A DNA stretch of 17,900 nucleotides from CAISGS01 sp044346445 (GTDB lineage: Bacteria > Pseudomonadota > Alphaproteobacteria > Caulobacterales > Caulobacteraceae). This document shows, piece after piece, positions 1 to 6,337 of this stretch. The number at the start of each line of letters is the position of its first letter. Within the stretch, counting starts at the first letter, position 1. The DNA lies in the NCBI GenBank assembly GCA_044346445.1, contig JBIIZD010000059.1, forward strand, positions 1 through 17,900. Reading direction: 5' to 3'. The notes beneath the pieces are model-generated. The model was given only the letters and a program-made list of their open reading frames with translations, searched no databases and was not told the DNA's origin. A program made the position numbers and the translations under genes.

Positions 1-686
1 ATGGCGCCCAGTCCCGCGCAAAGTATGTGCGCGAAGTGATCTGCAAGATCGGGGTCGAGCATGATGATCCAGAAGCCATGAGCGTCTTCATGCGCGAGAT
101 TGACAGCCCCACCACCTCCATGTCGCCGGGCTCGACCGGCTGGTTTGCCGGGCGGCCGACCATTTCGCCGGTGATCCGGGTCTATTCGTGCTTGATCGAC
201 CGCGCCGCCGCGACGCCGGTGGTCGATTTCGAAGGCCGGTCCTGGCAGGTTGCCGTTACACCGCCCGCCAAGCGCTTTGACCACGCCCAACTGGTGCGGC
301 CTGTGGTCGGGGACGATCCAGCTGAGGACGAGCCCATGATCACGGTGGATCTGATCGATATTGCCTGGGGCCGGTCCGGCGATAAGGGCGATTCTTTCAA
401 TATCGGCATTATTGCCCGCAAGCCGGACTTCCTGCCCTATATCCGCAAGGCCCTGACGCCCGCCGCGGTGCAAGCCTTTTTGGCACATGAATTTGAAGGC
501 GCAGCCAAGCCCAGCGTCAGCCGTTTTGACCTGCCGGGCATGGATGCGATCAATCTCTTATGCATGGGCAGCCTGGGCGGCGGCCAGTTGGCGACCTTGC
601 GGCTGGACGCCCTGGCCAAGGGCAAGGCCCAGCAATTGCTGGAGTTTCCAGTCGAAATCCCAGAGCGCCTATTGCCCGCCGTGTGA
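1..686 (+). CDS. AtuA-family protein (acyclic terpene utilization type), 3' part
   Basis: The frame is open from the first bases of the window (codons from position 3, with a GTG at 27 that need not be a start), so this is the C-terminal portion of a larger protein ending at TGA 684-686. About 228 residues are visible. The sequence has two parts. The first has the motif SPGSTGWFAGRP and belongs to the end of the AtuA/DUF1446 core. The second begins near VDLIDIAWGRSGDKGDSFN (352-405) and is the small C-terminal domain often fused to AtuA proteins. AtuA is encoded in Pseudomonas clusters for citronellol and related acyclic terpene breakdown, alongside acyl-CoA carboxylase genes, but its exact biochemical role is not established and relatives occur in other acyl-CoA gene clusters. 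No partner gene is visible here because the upstream side is cut off. Its 3' end overlaps the convergent LacI gene by 18 nt. Confidence 0.85.
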   Translation, partial: GAQSRAKYVREVICKIGVEHDDPEAMSVFMREIDSPTTSMSPGSTGWFAGRPTISPVIRVYSCLIDRAAATPVVDFEGRSWQVAVTPPAKRFDHAQLVRPVVGDDPAEDEPMITVDLIDIAWGRSGDKGDSFNIGIIARKPDFLPYIRKALTPAAVQAFLAHEFEGAAKPSVSRFDLPGMDAINLLCMGSLGGGQLATLRLDALAKGKAQQLLEFPVEIPERLLPAV

Positions 687-1715
687 GCCCTTAACCGGCC
701 CGCACGACTGGCGCAGGATGATTTCGAAATCGAGCATGCGCGATAGGGGCTGGCCAGCCTCTAGCGCCGCTTTTGCATCGCCGCTGATCAAGAGATCGGC
801 GGCGGCGGCGGCCATTTCAGCAATCGGCTGGCGCACTGTGGTCAATTGTGGCCAGACCACCTTGGCGGCGGGATTGTCATCAAAGCCCACCACGGACAGG
901 TCGGCTGGAATCGTCAGGCCCATGCGCGCCGCGACCGACATGACGCCAAGCGCCATATCATCACTGGCAGCGAATATGGCTGTGGGCCGCTTGCTATGCG
1001 ACAAAAGCGATTCCGCCGCCGCAAAGCCCGACTGGAACGTAAAATAACCCTGGCGCACCAGATCAGGATCAATGACGCAGCCATGGTCGGCCATGGCCGC
1101 CGCAAATCCGCCATAGCGTCTAGGCGAGACCCCATGGTCTGGGTGGCCCCGCACAAAGCCGATCTGTCTATGCCCCAGGCCGAGCAGATAGACGGTCATG
1201 TCATAGGCGGCGCGATAATCGTCCATATAGACGCTTGGCCCGTGCTCGCGGTCACGTTCAGGCGAGACCCGCACATAGGGGGTCTTGCTGGCATCGAGCA
1301 TGGCCAGGACCGCAGTATGGTCGGATACAGGCGGGGTAAGGATCACGCCATCAACCCGAACATTATAAATCATCGGCTCCAGCACAGACGCCGGGTCTGA
1401 GCCCAGGGCGTCAAACGGCTCGACCAGCAGGTGATAGCCGCTTTCCCGGCAACGGCCTATGGCCCCGATCTGGGCATCACTGACATAGGCCGGATTGGGA
1501 TTGTCAAAGCAAAGGCCGATCAGAAACGACCGCGACCCGGCCAGACTGCGGGCCGACAGGTTGGGCCTATAGCCAAGGCTCGAAACCGCTGCCTTGACCC
1601 GCTCGCGCGTATCGGCACGCACATTGGCCTCATTATTGAGGACGCGTGACACCGTCTTGATCGAGACCCCGGCCTTTTCAGCCACGTCATGAATGGTAAT
1701 CGCGCTAATCGACGT
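669..1715 (-). CDS. LacI-family transcriptional repressor, non-ATG start
   Basis: A sugar-responsive type DNA-binding repressor. The helix-turn-helix reads DVAEKAGVSIKTVSRVLNN and is followed by the hinge helix region (LGYRPNLSARSLAG). The periplasmic-binding-protein-like effector domain follows, with family landmarks DGVILTPP, FAASDDMALG and VVGFDDNPAAKVVWPQLTTV. The first canonical start in frame is a GTG at 1685-1683 (338 residues), but it falls on the V of DVA and would remove the start of the first helix. The frame stays open to a stop at 1730-1728, and adds TSISAITIHD, the usual LacI N-terminus. A good Shine-Dalgarno (GGAGG, about 1723-1727 on the minus strand) lies 7 nt before an in-frame ACG at 1715-1713, so I extended the gene to that codon (348 residues). 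ATT codons at 1709 and 1700 are alternatives. It is divergent from the importer operon and convergent with the AtuA gene. Its ligand and target are unknown. Confidence 0.85.
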   Translation of the reverse strand, partial: TSISAITIHDVAEKAGVSIKTVSRVLNNEANVRADTRERVKAAVSSLGYRPNLSARSLAGSRSFLIGLCFDNPNPAYVSDAQIGAIGRCRESGYHLLVEPFDALGSDPASVLEPMIYNVRVDGVILTPPVSDHTAVLAMLDASKTPYVRVSPERDREHGPSVYMDDYRAAYDMTVYLLGLGHRQIGFVRGHPDHGVSPRRYGGFAAAMADHGCVIDPDLVRQGYFTFQSGFAAAESLLSHSKRPTAIFAASDDMALGVMSVAARMGLTIPADLSVVGFDDNPAAKVVWPQLTTVRQPIAEMAAAAADLLISGDAKAALEAGQPLSRMLDFEIILRQSCGPVKGSHGGQ

Positions 1716-1796
1716 GGCCCGTCCTCCCTAGATTACGGTGTGGTGACATCAAGCCTCAGACCCTAGCCCAATTGGTCAGCAAAATAAATCTTGGCC

Positions 1797-1827
1797 TTGT
1801 TAAGGCCGCCACGTCGCCCGCTAAGCT
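1797..1827 (+). promoter_or_regulatory. candidate promoter of the importer operon
   Basis: A TTGTTA hexamer (1797-1802) and a GCTAAG element (1820-1825) are separated by 17 nt, 63 nt upstream of the importer start. The TTG sits in the centre of a perfect inverted repeat GGCCTT-GTT-AAGGCC (1793-1807). A similar arrangement with a nearly matching spacer precedes the SDR gene at 4611-4639. This is a pattern match by eye; no transcription data support it. Confidence 0.35.
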
Positions 1828-1829
1828 TT

Positions 1830-1890
1830 ACCGGTGGGCGGCAGGCTTCTATAGCAGGAAGCGCAAGCCCCTGCGGCAAGGAGACCGGTC
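1830..1890 (+). promoter_or_regulatory. structured leader with B12-box-like sequence
   Basis: Just before the start codon of the binding-protein gene, ACCGGT (1830-1835) can pair with ACCGGT (1884-1889). Inside it, GCAGGCTT (1841-1848) can pair with AAGCC plus CCTGC (1865-1874) around a 2-nt bulge. The Shine-Dalgarno AAGGAG (1878-1883) lies inside the enclosed region. The stretch 1874-1891 agrees at 14 of 18 positions with the B12 box consensus of cobalamin riboswitches (rAGYCMGgAgaCCkGCcd, from memory). However, the other conserved riboswitch core boxes, such as the CCCGCaACTGT segment, were not found. It may be a reduced cis-regulatory element or a coincidence created by the ribosome binding site. 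Confidence 0.25.
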
Positions 1891-2808
1891 ATGACCGCGC
1901 GGCGGCCCTTATTCGCCAGACCCATAGCCCGGCCCTGGCACCTCGCCGGGGTTGCGGCGGCCTTAGGCGTCATGGGTCTGTCCTATATGAGCCTGACTGC
2001 GCCATCGGCCAAAAGCGATCTGGCACGGCCGGTTGGCATGTTTAGGCCCCAGCGGATCGTATCGCTTGATTTTTGCGCCGATCAATTTGTCCTGCAACTG
2101 GCCGACCGCAGCCAGATTGCGGCCCTTTCGACCCAATCGCGCGCAGACCATTCCTATTGGCGGGCAAAAGCCATCGGCCTGCCCCAGGTCCGGTCGAGCG
2201 CCGAGGCCGTTTTGGCCCTATCGCCCGATCTGGTGGTGCGCACCTATGGCGGCGAGCCTAATGCGCCGGCTTTTCTTGGCAAGGCTGGCATACCGGTCTT
2301 GCAACTGGGCGAGGGCGAGGATTTCGATGCTGTGCGGCATAATCTCCGGCTGGTCTCGCGCGCGCTCGGCCATGCCGATCGCGGCGAGGCGGCAGTTGCA
2401 AGCCTTGACCAGACCTTGGCCAGGGCCCATCGCACCGGCGCGCCGGTGACCGCTCTCTATGTCACACCCGGCGGTGTGCAGGCGGGAAGCGATACCAGTC
2501 TGGGCAAGATGATGGCCGCGGCTGGCCTGACCCCGTTCGACCCGGTTCATACCGGTTGGAGCGCCCTGCCACTGGAGCGTCTGGCCAGTACGGCGCCAAG
2601 CCTGATGATCAGCGGATTTATGAGCCCCGGCGCCTTGGCCCTTTATCCCTGGTCCTCAGCCCGCCATCCCTTGATCCGCAAGCCTTTGGCACAACAGCCA
2701 AGCCTTGCCCTATCGGGCGCGGTCAGCGCCTGCCCCGGCAGCTTTATGGCCGAAGGGGTTTTGGATATGGCTAGGTCCGGCGATCCCCTGCGCAAGGCTA
2801 GGTCATGA
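1891..2808 (+). CDS. ABC transporter periplasmic substrate-binding protein, BtuF/FecB type
   Basis: A 305-residue periplasmic binding protein of the Peripla_BP_2 fold, which delivers cobalamin, heme or ferric chelates to a FecCD-type importer. A hydrophobic N-terminal segment (about residues 18-37, HLAGVAAALGVMGLSYM) looks like an export signal or anchor. The mature domain opens with RIVSLDFCADQFVLQLAD, the typical first strand and helix of this family, and carries ALSPDLVV in the middle of the first lobe. The start is an ATG with AAGGAG 7 nt upstream. The stop overlaps the permease start as ATGA, so the genes are translationally coupled. The C-terminal part is shorter and less conserved than the first lobe. 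No outer-membrane receptor or cobalamin gene lies nearby, so the substrate stays open. Confidence 0.88.
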   Translation: MTARRPLFARPIARPWHLAGVAAALGVMGLSYMSLTAPSAKSDLARPVGMFRPQRIVSLDFCADQFVLQLADRSQIAALSTQSRADHSYWRAKAIGLPQVRSSAEAVLALSPDLVVRTYGGEPNAPAFLGKAGIPVLQLGEGEDFDAVRHNLRLVSRALGHADRGEAAVASLDQTLARAHRTGAPVTALYVTPGGVQAGSDTSLGKMMAAAGLTPFDPVHTGWSALPLERLASTAPSLMISGFMSPGALALYPWSSARHPLIRKPLAQQPSLALSGAVSACPGSFMAEGVLDMARSGDPLRKARS

Positions 2809-3818
2809 CCGCTGCCCCTAGACCCGCGGGCCTTTCCTTAATTGGCCTGCTAATCCTTGGCGGACTGACAGCCATAGTTTTAGCTTGCAGCCTGGGCGAA
2901 ACCCCCATGCGGGCCTCTGACCTCTTGCAGGCCATAATCGGCTCAGGCGATCAGGCCAATCGGGTGATTGTCTGGAGCATTCGCCTGCCCCGCGCCCTGG
3001 CCGCCTGGATTGTCGGCGCCGCGCTTGGCCTATCGGGCGCAGCCTTGCAGGGCCTATTGCGCAATCCCTTGGCAGAACCTGGCGTTTTGGGCGTATCGGT
3101 CTGGGCCTCGCTGGGCGCGGTGATTGCGATCTATTACGGCATGACCAGCCAATTTGCCCCGGCCTTGCAGATCGGCGCAGTCTTAGGGGCCTTGCTGGCC
3201 ACGGGCGTGATTGCCCTGGCTGCACGCGGGCTTGGTGACACAGTCAGCCTGATCCTGATTGGGGTGGGCCTGTCCAGCCTGGGCGGCGCGCTTGTTTCCT
3301 TGGCACTTAATCTGGCCCCCAATCCCTTTACCCTAAACGATATGGTCAGCTGGATGATGGGCTCGGTCGCCAATCGCAGTTTTGCTGATATTGGCCTGTC
3401 TGGACCCATTATTGCCGTGGGCGCGGCCCTGATCCTGTCCAGCCGCCGGGGTCTGTCAGCCCTGACCCTTGGCGAGGAGGCCGCCCATGGCCTTGGGCTT
3501 GATCTGGTGCGCTCAAGGCTTGTGGTGACGGTCGGCTGCGGTTTGGCGGCTGGAGGCTCGGTCGCCCTGGCCGGAGCGATCGGGTTTGTCGGCATAATCA
3601 CGCCGCATCTGGTTCGCCCCTGGGTGGGCGGCGATCCGGGCCGCGCCCTGGTGCCCTCGGCGCTGGCCGGAGGGGTCCTATTAGTCTTGGCCGATATTGG
3701 CGCAAGGCTGGTGCCCAGTGATAATGAGCTGAAACTTGGCGTCGTGGCCGCCCTGATCGGCGCGCCGGTGTTTTTATGGATCGCCGCCAGTCGCCGCCGC
3801 AATGGTGGCAGCGCATGA
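2805..3818 (+). CDS. FecCD/BtuC-type ABC transporter permease
   Basis: A 337-residue inner-membrane permease of the FecCD family, of a size and hydrophobicity expected for about ten membrane helices. Family landmarks are RLPRALAA (residues 60-67), GAALGLSGAALQGLLRNPLA (71-90) and EPGVLGVS (91-98). The loop LTLGEEAAHGLGLDL (220-234) contacts the ATPase in this family, and GFVGIITPHLVR (260-271) lies near the C-terminus. Proteins of this kind act as homodimers with two ATPase subunits and take cobalamin, heme or ferric siderophores from a periplasmic binding protein. The gene starts inside the binding-protein stop (ATGA, 2805-2808) and its own stop overlaps the ATPase start, so the three genes are one operon. 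Nothing in the sequence fixes the substrate. Confidence 0.93.
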   Translation: MTAAPRPAGLSLIGLLILGGLTAIVLACSLGETPMRASDLLQAIIGSGDQANRVIVWSIRLPRALAAWIVGAALGLSGAALQGLLRNPLAEPGVLGVSVWASLGAVIAIYYGMTSQFAPALQIGAVLGALLATGVIALAARGLGDTVSLILIGVGLSSLGGALVSLALNLAPNPFTLNDMVSWMMGSVANRSFADIGLSGPIIAVGAALILSSRRGLSALTLGEEAAHGLGLDLVRSRLVVTVGCGLAAGGSVALAGAIGFVGIITPHLVRPWVGGDPGRALVPSALAGGVLLVLADIGARLVPSDNELKLGVVAALIGAPVFLWIAASRRRNGGSA

Positions 3819-4591
3819 GCCTCTTGGCCCTCAATCAGGCTGTGGTGCAACGCGGCAAGCGGGTCATACTTGACCGGCTGGATCTGACGCTTGAGGCCGG
3901 GGAACTGGTGGCCCTGGTTGGCCCCAATGGCTCGGGCAAGACCACGGCCCTGCGCGCCCTGTTGGGGCTTATACCGGTCTTGAGCGGCTCAGCCACGATT
4001 GGCGGGGCCGATGTGCGCAGCCTTGATCCGATCCGGCGCGCTAGGCAGGTCGCCTATCTGCCCCAATCACGGCCGATGGCCTGGGCCATATCCGTGCAGG
4101 ACGCCGTTGCGCTTGGGCGCTTTGCCTATGGCGCTTCAAGCGAGCGCCTGAGCATAGACGATCAAGCCGCCGTCGATCAGGCCATAGCAGCCTGTGACCT
4201 GGAGGCGCTTAAGGACCGCGCTGTGACCGACCTGTCTGGCGGTGAATTGGCAAGAGTGCATATGGCCCGCGCCCTGGCCACCCAGGCCCCGGCCCTGTTG
4301 GCGGATGAACCGACCGCCGCGCTCGATCCGCGCCATCAATGGCAGGTCATGCAGGTCCTCGCCCATCAGGCCAAGCGCGGCGGCGGCGTCATGGTCGTTG
4401 TGCATGACCTGGCCCTAGCCGCAGCGGTCTGTAGCCGCATTGTCCTGATCAAGGACGGCAAGGTCCTGGCCAATGGCACGCCCTTCGACGTCTTGACGCC
4501 CGACAATATAGGCGCGGCCTATGGCGTCCAGGCCCACTGGCATCAGGACGGCCAAACCCGCCACCTGATCATGGGCGCGGCCCTTAGCTGA
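3815..4591 (+). CDS. ABC transporter ATP-binding protein, BtuD/FecE type
   Basis: A 258-residue ATPase that powers the importer. Seen in order: Walker A GPNGSGKT (36-43), Q-loop YLPQ (81-84), signature LSGGE (140-144), Walker B ALLADEP with catalytic Glu165, D-loop AALD (168-171) and switch His197 in VVHDL. All catalytic elements are intact. The open frame extends upstream to 3776, but the ATG at 3815 is preferred because it overlaps the permease stop as ATGA, repeating the coupling at the previous junction, and gives the family's usual N-terminus (MSLLALNQAVVQRGKRVIL). The only departure from convention is LSGGE in place of LSGGQ, which is common in this subfamily. No terminator is evident in the 99 nt before the next gene. 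Confidence 0.93.
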   Translation: MSLLALNQAVVQRGKRVILDRLDLTLEAGELVALVGPNGSGKTTALRALLGLIPVLSGSATIGGADVRSLDPIRRARQVAYLPQSRPMAWAISVQDAVALGRFAYGASSERLSIDDQAAVDQAIAACDLEALKDRAVTDLSGGELARVHMARALATQAPALLADEPTAALDPRHQWQVMQVLAHQAKRGGGVMVVVHDLALAAAVCSRIVLIKDGKVLANGTPFDVLTPDNIGAAYGVQAHWHQDGQTRHLIMGAALS

Positions 4592-4610
4592 ACCCAATGC
4601 AACTGGACCT

Positions 4611-4639
4611 TTGCCAAAGCCGCCACCTGCCCCTAACCT
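4611..4639 (+). promoter_or_regulatory. candidate promoter of the SDR gene
   Basis: TTGCCA (4611-4616) and a CTAACC/TAACCT element (4633-4639) are separated by about 16-17 nt, and lie 50-80 nt before the SDR start. The TTG is centred in a short inverted repeat (CTTT-GCC-AAAG). The spacer shares GCCGCCAC, GCCC and CTAA, in order, with the candidate promoter of the importer operon (compare 4619-4636 with 1805-1824). The call is by eye only. Confidence 0.33.
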
Positions 4640-4690
4640 AGCGACAAGGCCACGATCACAGCGGCCACGCGTTTAGGGAAGACCACCATC

Positions 4691-5497
4691 ATGACCAAGT
4701 CCGCCAATCGCAAATCCATATTCATCACCGGGGCCGCATCAGGCATGGGCCGTGAAACAGCCAGACTGTTTCACGCCAAGGGCTGGTTTGTTGGCGCCTA
4801 TGACGTCAATCTGGAAGGGCTTGAGACCTTAGAGGCCGAGCTAGGCGCCGATAATTGCATGATCCGCAAGCTGGACGTCACTGACCGGCTCGATTATCGC
4901 GCAGCCCTTGAGGGGTTTGCACAGGCCACCGGCGGCAAGATGGATATTCTTTATAATAACGCTGGTATAGGCCGGGGCGGGGCGTTTGCGGACCAGACCT
5001 TTGAAGACATTATGGCGGTTGTTCAGGTCAATTTTATTGGCGTCCTGATCGGCATTCACGAAGCGATCCGGTATCTGAAAGCCACGCCAGGTTCGCTCTG
5101 TTTTACCACCTCATCTTCGTCCGCCACGTTTGGTATGCCCGGCATTGCGGTCTATTCAGCAACCAAGCACGCGGTAAAGGGGCTAACCGAGGCCTTGTCT
5201 GTGGAGTTCAAGGCCTATGGGGTGCGGGCCGCCGATGTCCTGCCCGGCCTGATCGACACGCCGCTCTTGCCGCCCGAGGCGACCCAGAACGCCGCCAGCC
5301 AAGGCATATTCCGCCTCATCCCGCCCTTGGACGTGGCCAAGGTGGTGTGGCAAGCCTATCATAGCGACACGCTGCACTGGTATGTGCCGCCCGAACTGGT
5401 CGAGATGGACAAGGCGGGCACATTGGACCCAGAAGCCATGCGCGAGCAACTCGCCACCCAATCGCTATTTGGCAATCCAGACAGCGAGGCGCCATGA
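4691..5497 (+). CDS. short-chain dehydrogenase/reductase (classical SDR)
   Basis: A 268-residue NAD(P)H-dependent oxidoreductase of the classical SDR family. The Rossmann glycine motif TGAASGMG is at residues 13-20 and Asp38 at the end of the second strand (YDVN) suggests a preference for NAD(H). NNAG is at 89-92, a catalytic Ser lies in the Ser-rich stretch after residue 140, and the active-site YSATK has Tyr155 and Lys159. After the active site, PGLIDTPLL is the usual PG motif that closes over the cofactor. The substrate cannot be read from the sequence. The ATG at 4691 leaves a normal short N-terminus before the glycine motif. It has its own upstream spacer of 99 nt and a 245-nt gap after it, so it is probably a single-gene unit. 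Confidence 0.9.
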   Translation: MTKSANRKSIFITGAASGMGRETARLFHAKGWFVGAYDVNLEGLETLEAELGADNCMIRKLDVTDRLDYRAALEGFAQATGGKMDILYNNAGIGRGGAFADQTFEDIMAVVQVNFIGVLIGIHEAIRYLKATPGSLCFTTSSSSATFGMPGIAVYSATKHAVKGLTEALSVEFKAYGVRAADVLPGLIDTPLLPPEATQNAASQGIFRLIPPLDVAKVVWQAYHSDTLHWYVPPELVEMDKAGTLDPEAMREQLATQSLFGNPDSEAP

Positions 5498-5501
5498 CCG
5501 G

Positions 5502-5533
5502 CCCGGGTCTGGGGCAAAGCCCGCTGTTTTTTC
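5502..5533 (+). terminator. possible weak terminator after the SDR gene
   Basis: Shortly after the SDR stop, a short stem GGGC-AAA-GCCC is followed by GCTG and a run of six T. The stem has only four GC pairs with a three-base loop, so it is weak as an intrinsic terminator. It is listed because the T-run is right after it and the next gene has its own long leader. Confidence 0.3.
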
Positions 5534-5544
5534 CTTAAATTGGG

Positions 5545-5577
5545 GCTTGGTTGCCAAGCGGTATTGATAACTATAGC
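5545..5577 (+). promoter_or_regulatory. candidate promoter upstream of the cold shock gene
   Basis: TTGCCA (5551-5556) and TATAGC (5572-5577) are 15 nt apart, slightly short for a standard promoter. The TTG again sits in the middle of a small inverted repeat, GCTTGG-TTG-CCAAGC (5545-5559), as at the two candidate promoters further left. If this is the real promoter, transcription would begin near 5584 and the first repeat arm at 5570 would be DNA only. A second -10-like TATAGT lies at 5601-5606. Confidence 0.3.
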
Positions 5578-5617
5578 ACCCGGAGATAAAGATTTTTAGC
5601 TATAGTCCGCTTTATCT
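5570..5617 (+). repeat. interleaved inverted repeats in the cold shock gene upstream region
   Basis: Two perfect 8-bp inverted repeats are interlocked in the order A B A' B'. ACTATAGC (5570-5577) is complementary to GCTATAGT (5599-5606), and AGATAAAG (5584-5591) to CTTTATCT (5610-5617). The gaps are 6, 7 and 3 nt. As RNA the two hairpins exclude each other, since a full pseudoknot would need a 3-nt loop to span an 8-bp stem. As DNA they would be two overlapping operators. They lie 125-175 nt before the start codon. Confidence 0.6.
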
Positions 5618-5624
5618 TCGCAAA

Positions 5625-5639
5625 AGACTTGTCAAGTCT
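5625..5639 (+). repeat. 15-bp palindrome upstream of the cold shock gene
   Basis: AGACTTG-T-CAAGTCT is a perfect inverted repeat with a single central base. The one-base centre disfavours an RNA hairpin of full length and fits a site for a dimeric DNA-binding protein. It begins 8 nt after the interleaved repeats. No cognate regulator is identified. Confidence 0.5.
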
Positions 5640-5742
5640 GTTGTGGCGTGGTGGATTTAAATTTGGTAATCGATGACGATCCGGGGTTGATTGGAACAGT
5701 TAGGGCCAGCAACCTTGTTTTCTTATGTGGCGAGGATGATCT

Positions 5743-6252
5743 ATGCCGACAGGCACTGTTAAATGGTTCAACGCGACCAAGGGCTTTGGGTTCATTGAAC
5801 CAAATGATGGCGGTCAGGACGTTTTCGTCCATATTTCGGCTCTTGAACGGGCTGGTCTTAATAGCCTCGATGAGGGCGCTACCGTCAGTTTCGAACTGGA
5901 ACAAGACCGCCGCTCGGGCAAGACCTCGGCGGGCGAACTTCAGGTTCTTAGCGCCGGCACTGGCGGTGGCGGCGGCTCCAGTCGCGCGCCCGCGCCCCGG
6001 GCGCGTCCGGCCCCTTCCGCCCCGATGGGCGAGACGACGGGCTCTGGCACCGGCACGGTCAAATGGTTCAATCCCAGCAAGGGTTTTGGCTTCATTCAGC
6101 CCGATGATGGCGGCGGTGACATTTTTGTTCACATCTCCGCCGTTGAGCGGGCCGGTCTGACCGGTCTGGCTGATGGCCAGCGTCTGGCCTATGACCTCCA
6201 GGCCGACCGCCGTACGGGCAAGGCCTCTGCGGACAATCTGCGCCTGTCCTAA
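5743..6252 (+). CDS. cold shock protein with two CSD domains
   Basis: A 169-residue RNA/single-stranded DNA-binding protein made of two cold shock domains. Domain 1 (about residues 3-69) and domain 2 (about 103-169) each start TGTVKWFN and each carry RNP1 KGFGFI (13-18, 113-118) and RNP2 VFVHIS/IFVHIS (27-32, 127-132). The repeat period is exactly 100 residues. The linker (70-102) is rich in Gly, Ala, Pro and Arg. Two-domain cold shock proteins are known from Caulobacter (CspC, CspD), and such proteins act as RNA chaperones or stationary-phase factors. The ATG has GAGGA 6 nt upstream. The long upstream region contains interlocked inverted repeats, and a strong terminator follows 12 nt after the stop. 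Whether this copy responds to cold or to stationary phase cannot be told. Confidence 0.93.
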   Translation: MPTGTVKWFNATKGFGFIEPNDGGQDVFVHISALERAGLNSLDEGATVSFELEQDRRSGKTSAGELQVLSAGTGGGGGSSRAPAPRARPAPSAPMGETTGSGTGTVKWFNPSKGFGFIQPDDGGGDIFVHISAVERAGLTGLADGQRLAYDLQADRRTGKASADNLRLS

Positions 6253-6264
6253 TCGACAAGCCTA

Positions 6265-6317
6265 GACCGACAAACAGCCCCGCCTCTGGTCTCAGAGCGC
6301 GGGGTTTTTTGTCGGTC
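6265..6317. terminator. strong, probably bidirectional terminator
   Basis: The core stem is CCCCGCCTCTG / CAGAG-C-GCGGGG (6278-6304, one bulged base, GTCT loop), followed by six T. The flanks also pair, GACCGACAAA (6265-6274) with TTTGTCGGTC (6308-6317), so an A-tract precedes the stem and a T-tract follows it. It sits between the cold shock gene (+) and the end of the long oxidase/threonine operon (-), so it can end both transcripts. Confidence 0.9.
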
Positions 6318-6337
6318 ATGCGCATTCGGGTGTAATC

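Noticed and set aside
846..1400. Plus-strand open frame of about 184 codons inside the LacI gene
   Set aside because: Antisense to a clear LacI effector domain, with no recognisable features.
1731..1890. A full canonical cobalamin riboswitch upstream of the importer
   Set aside because: Only the terminal B12-box-like segment matches; the conserved core segments (GGTG-AA-TCC and CCCGCaACTGT types) could not be found, so I do not call it a riboswitch.
5570..5617. A stable H-type pseudoknot formed by the interlocked repeats
   Set aside because: The third loop would be 3 nt and would have to span an 8-bp stem, which is too short; alternative hairpins or DNA operators are more plausible.
5632..6160. 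Overlapping open frames on both strands across the cold shock gene, with internally repeated peptides
   Set aside because: Their repeated peptides simply mirror the duplicated CSD DNA in other frames; the CSD frame is the coding one.
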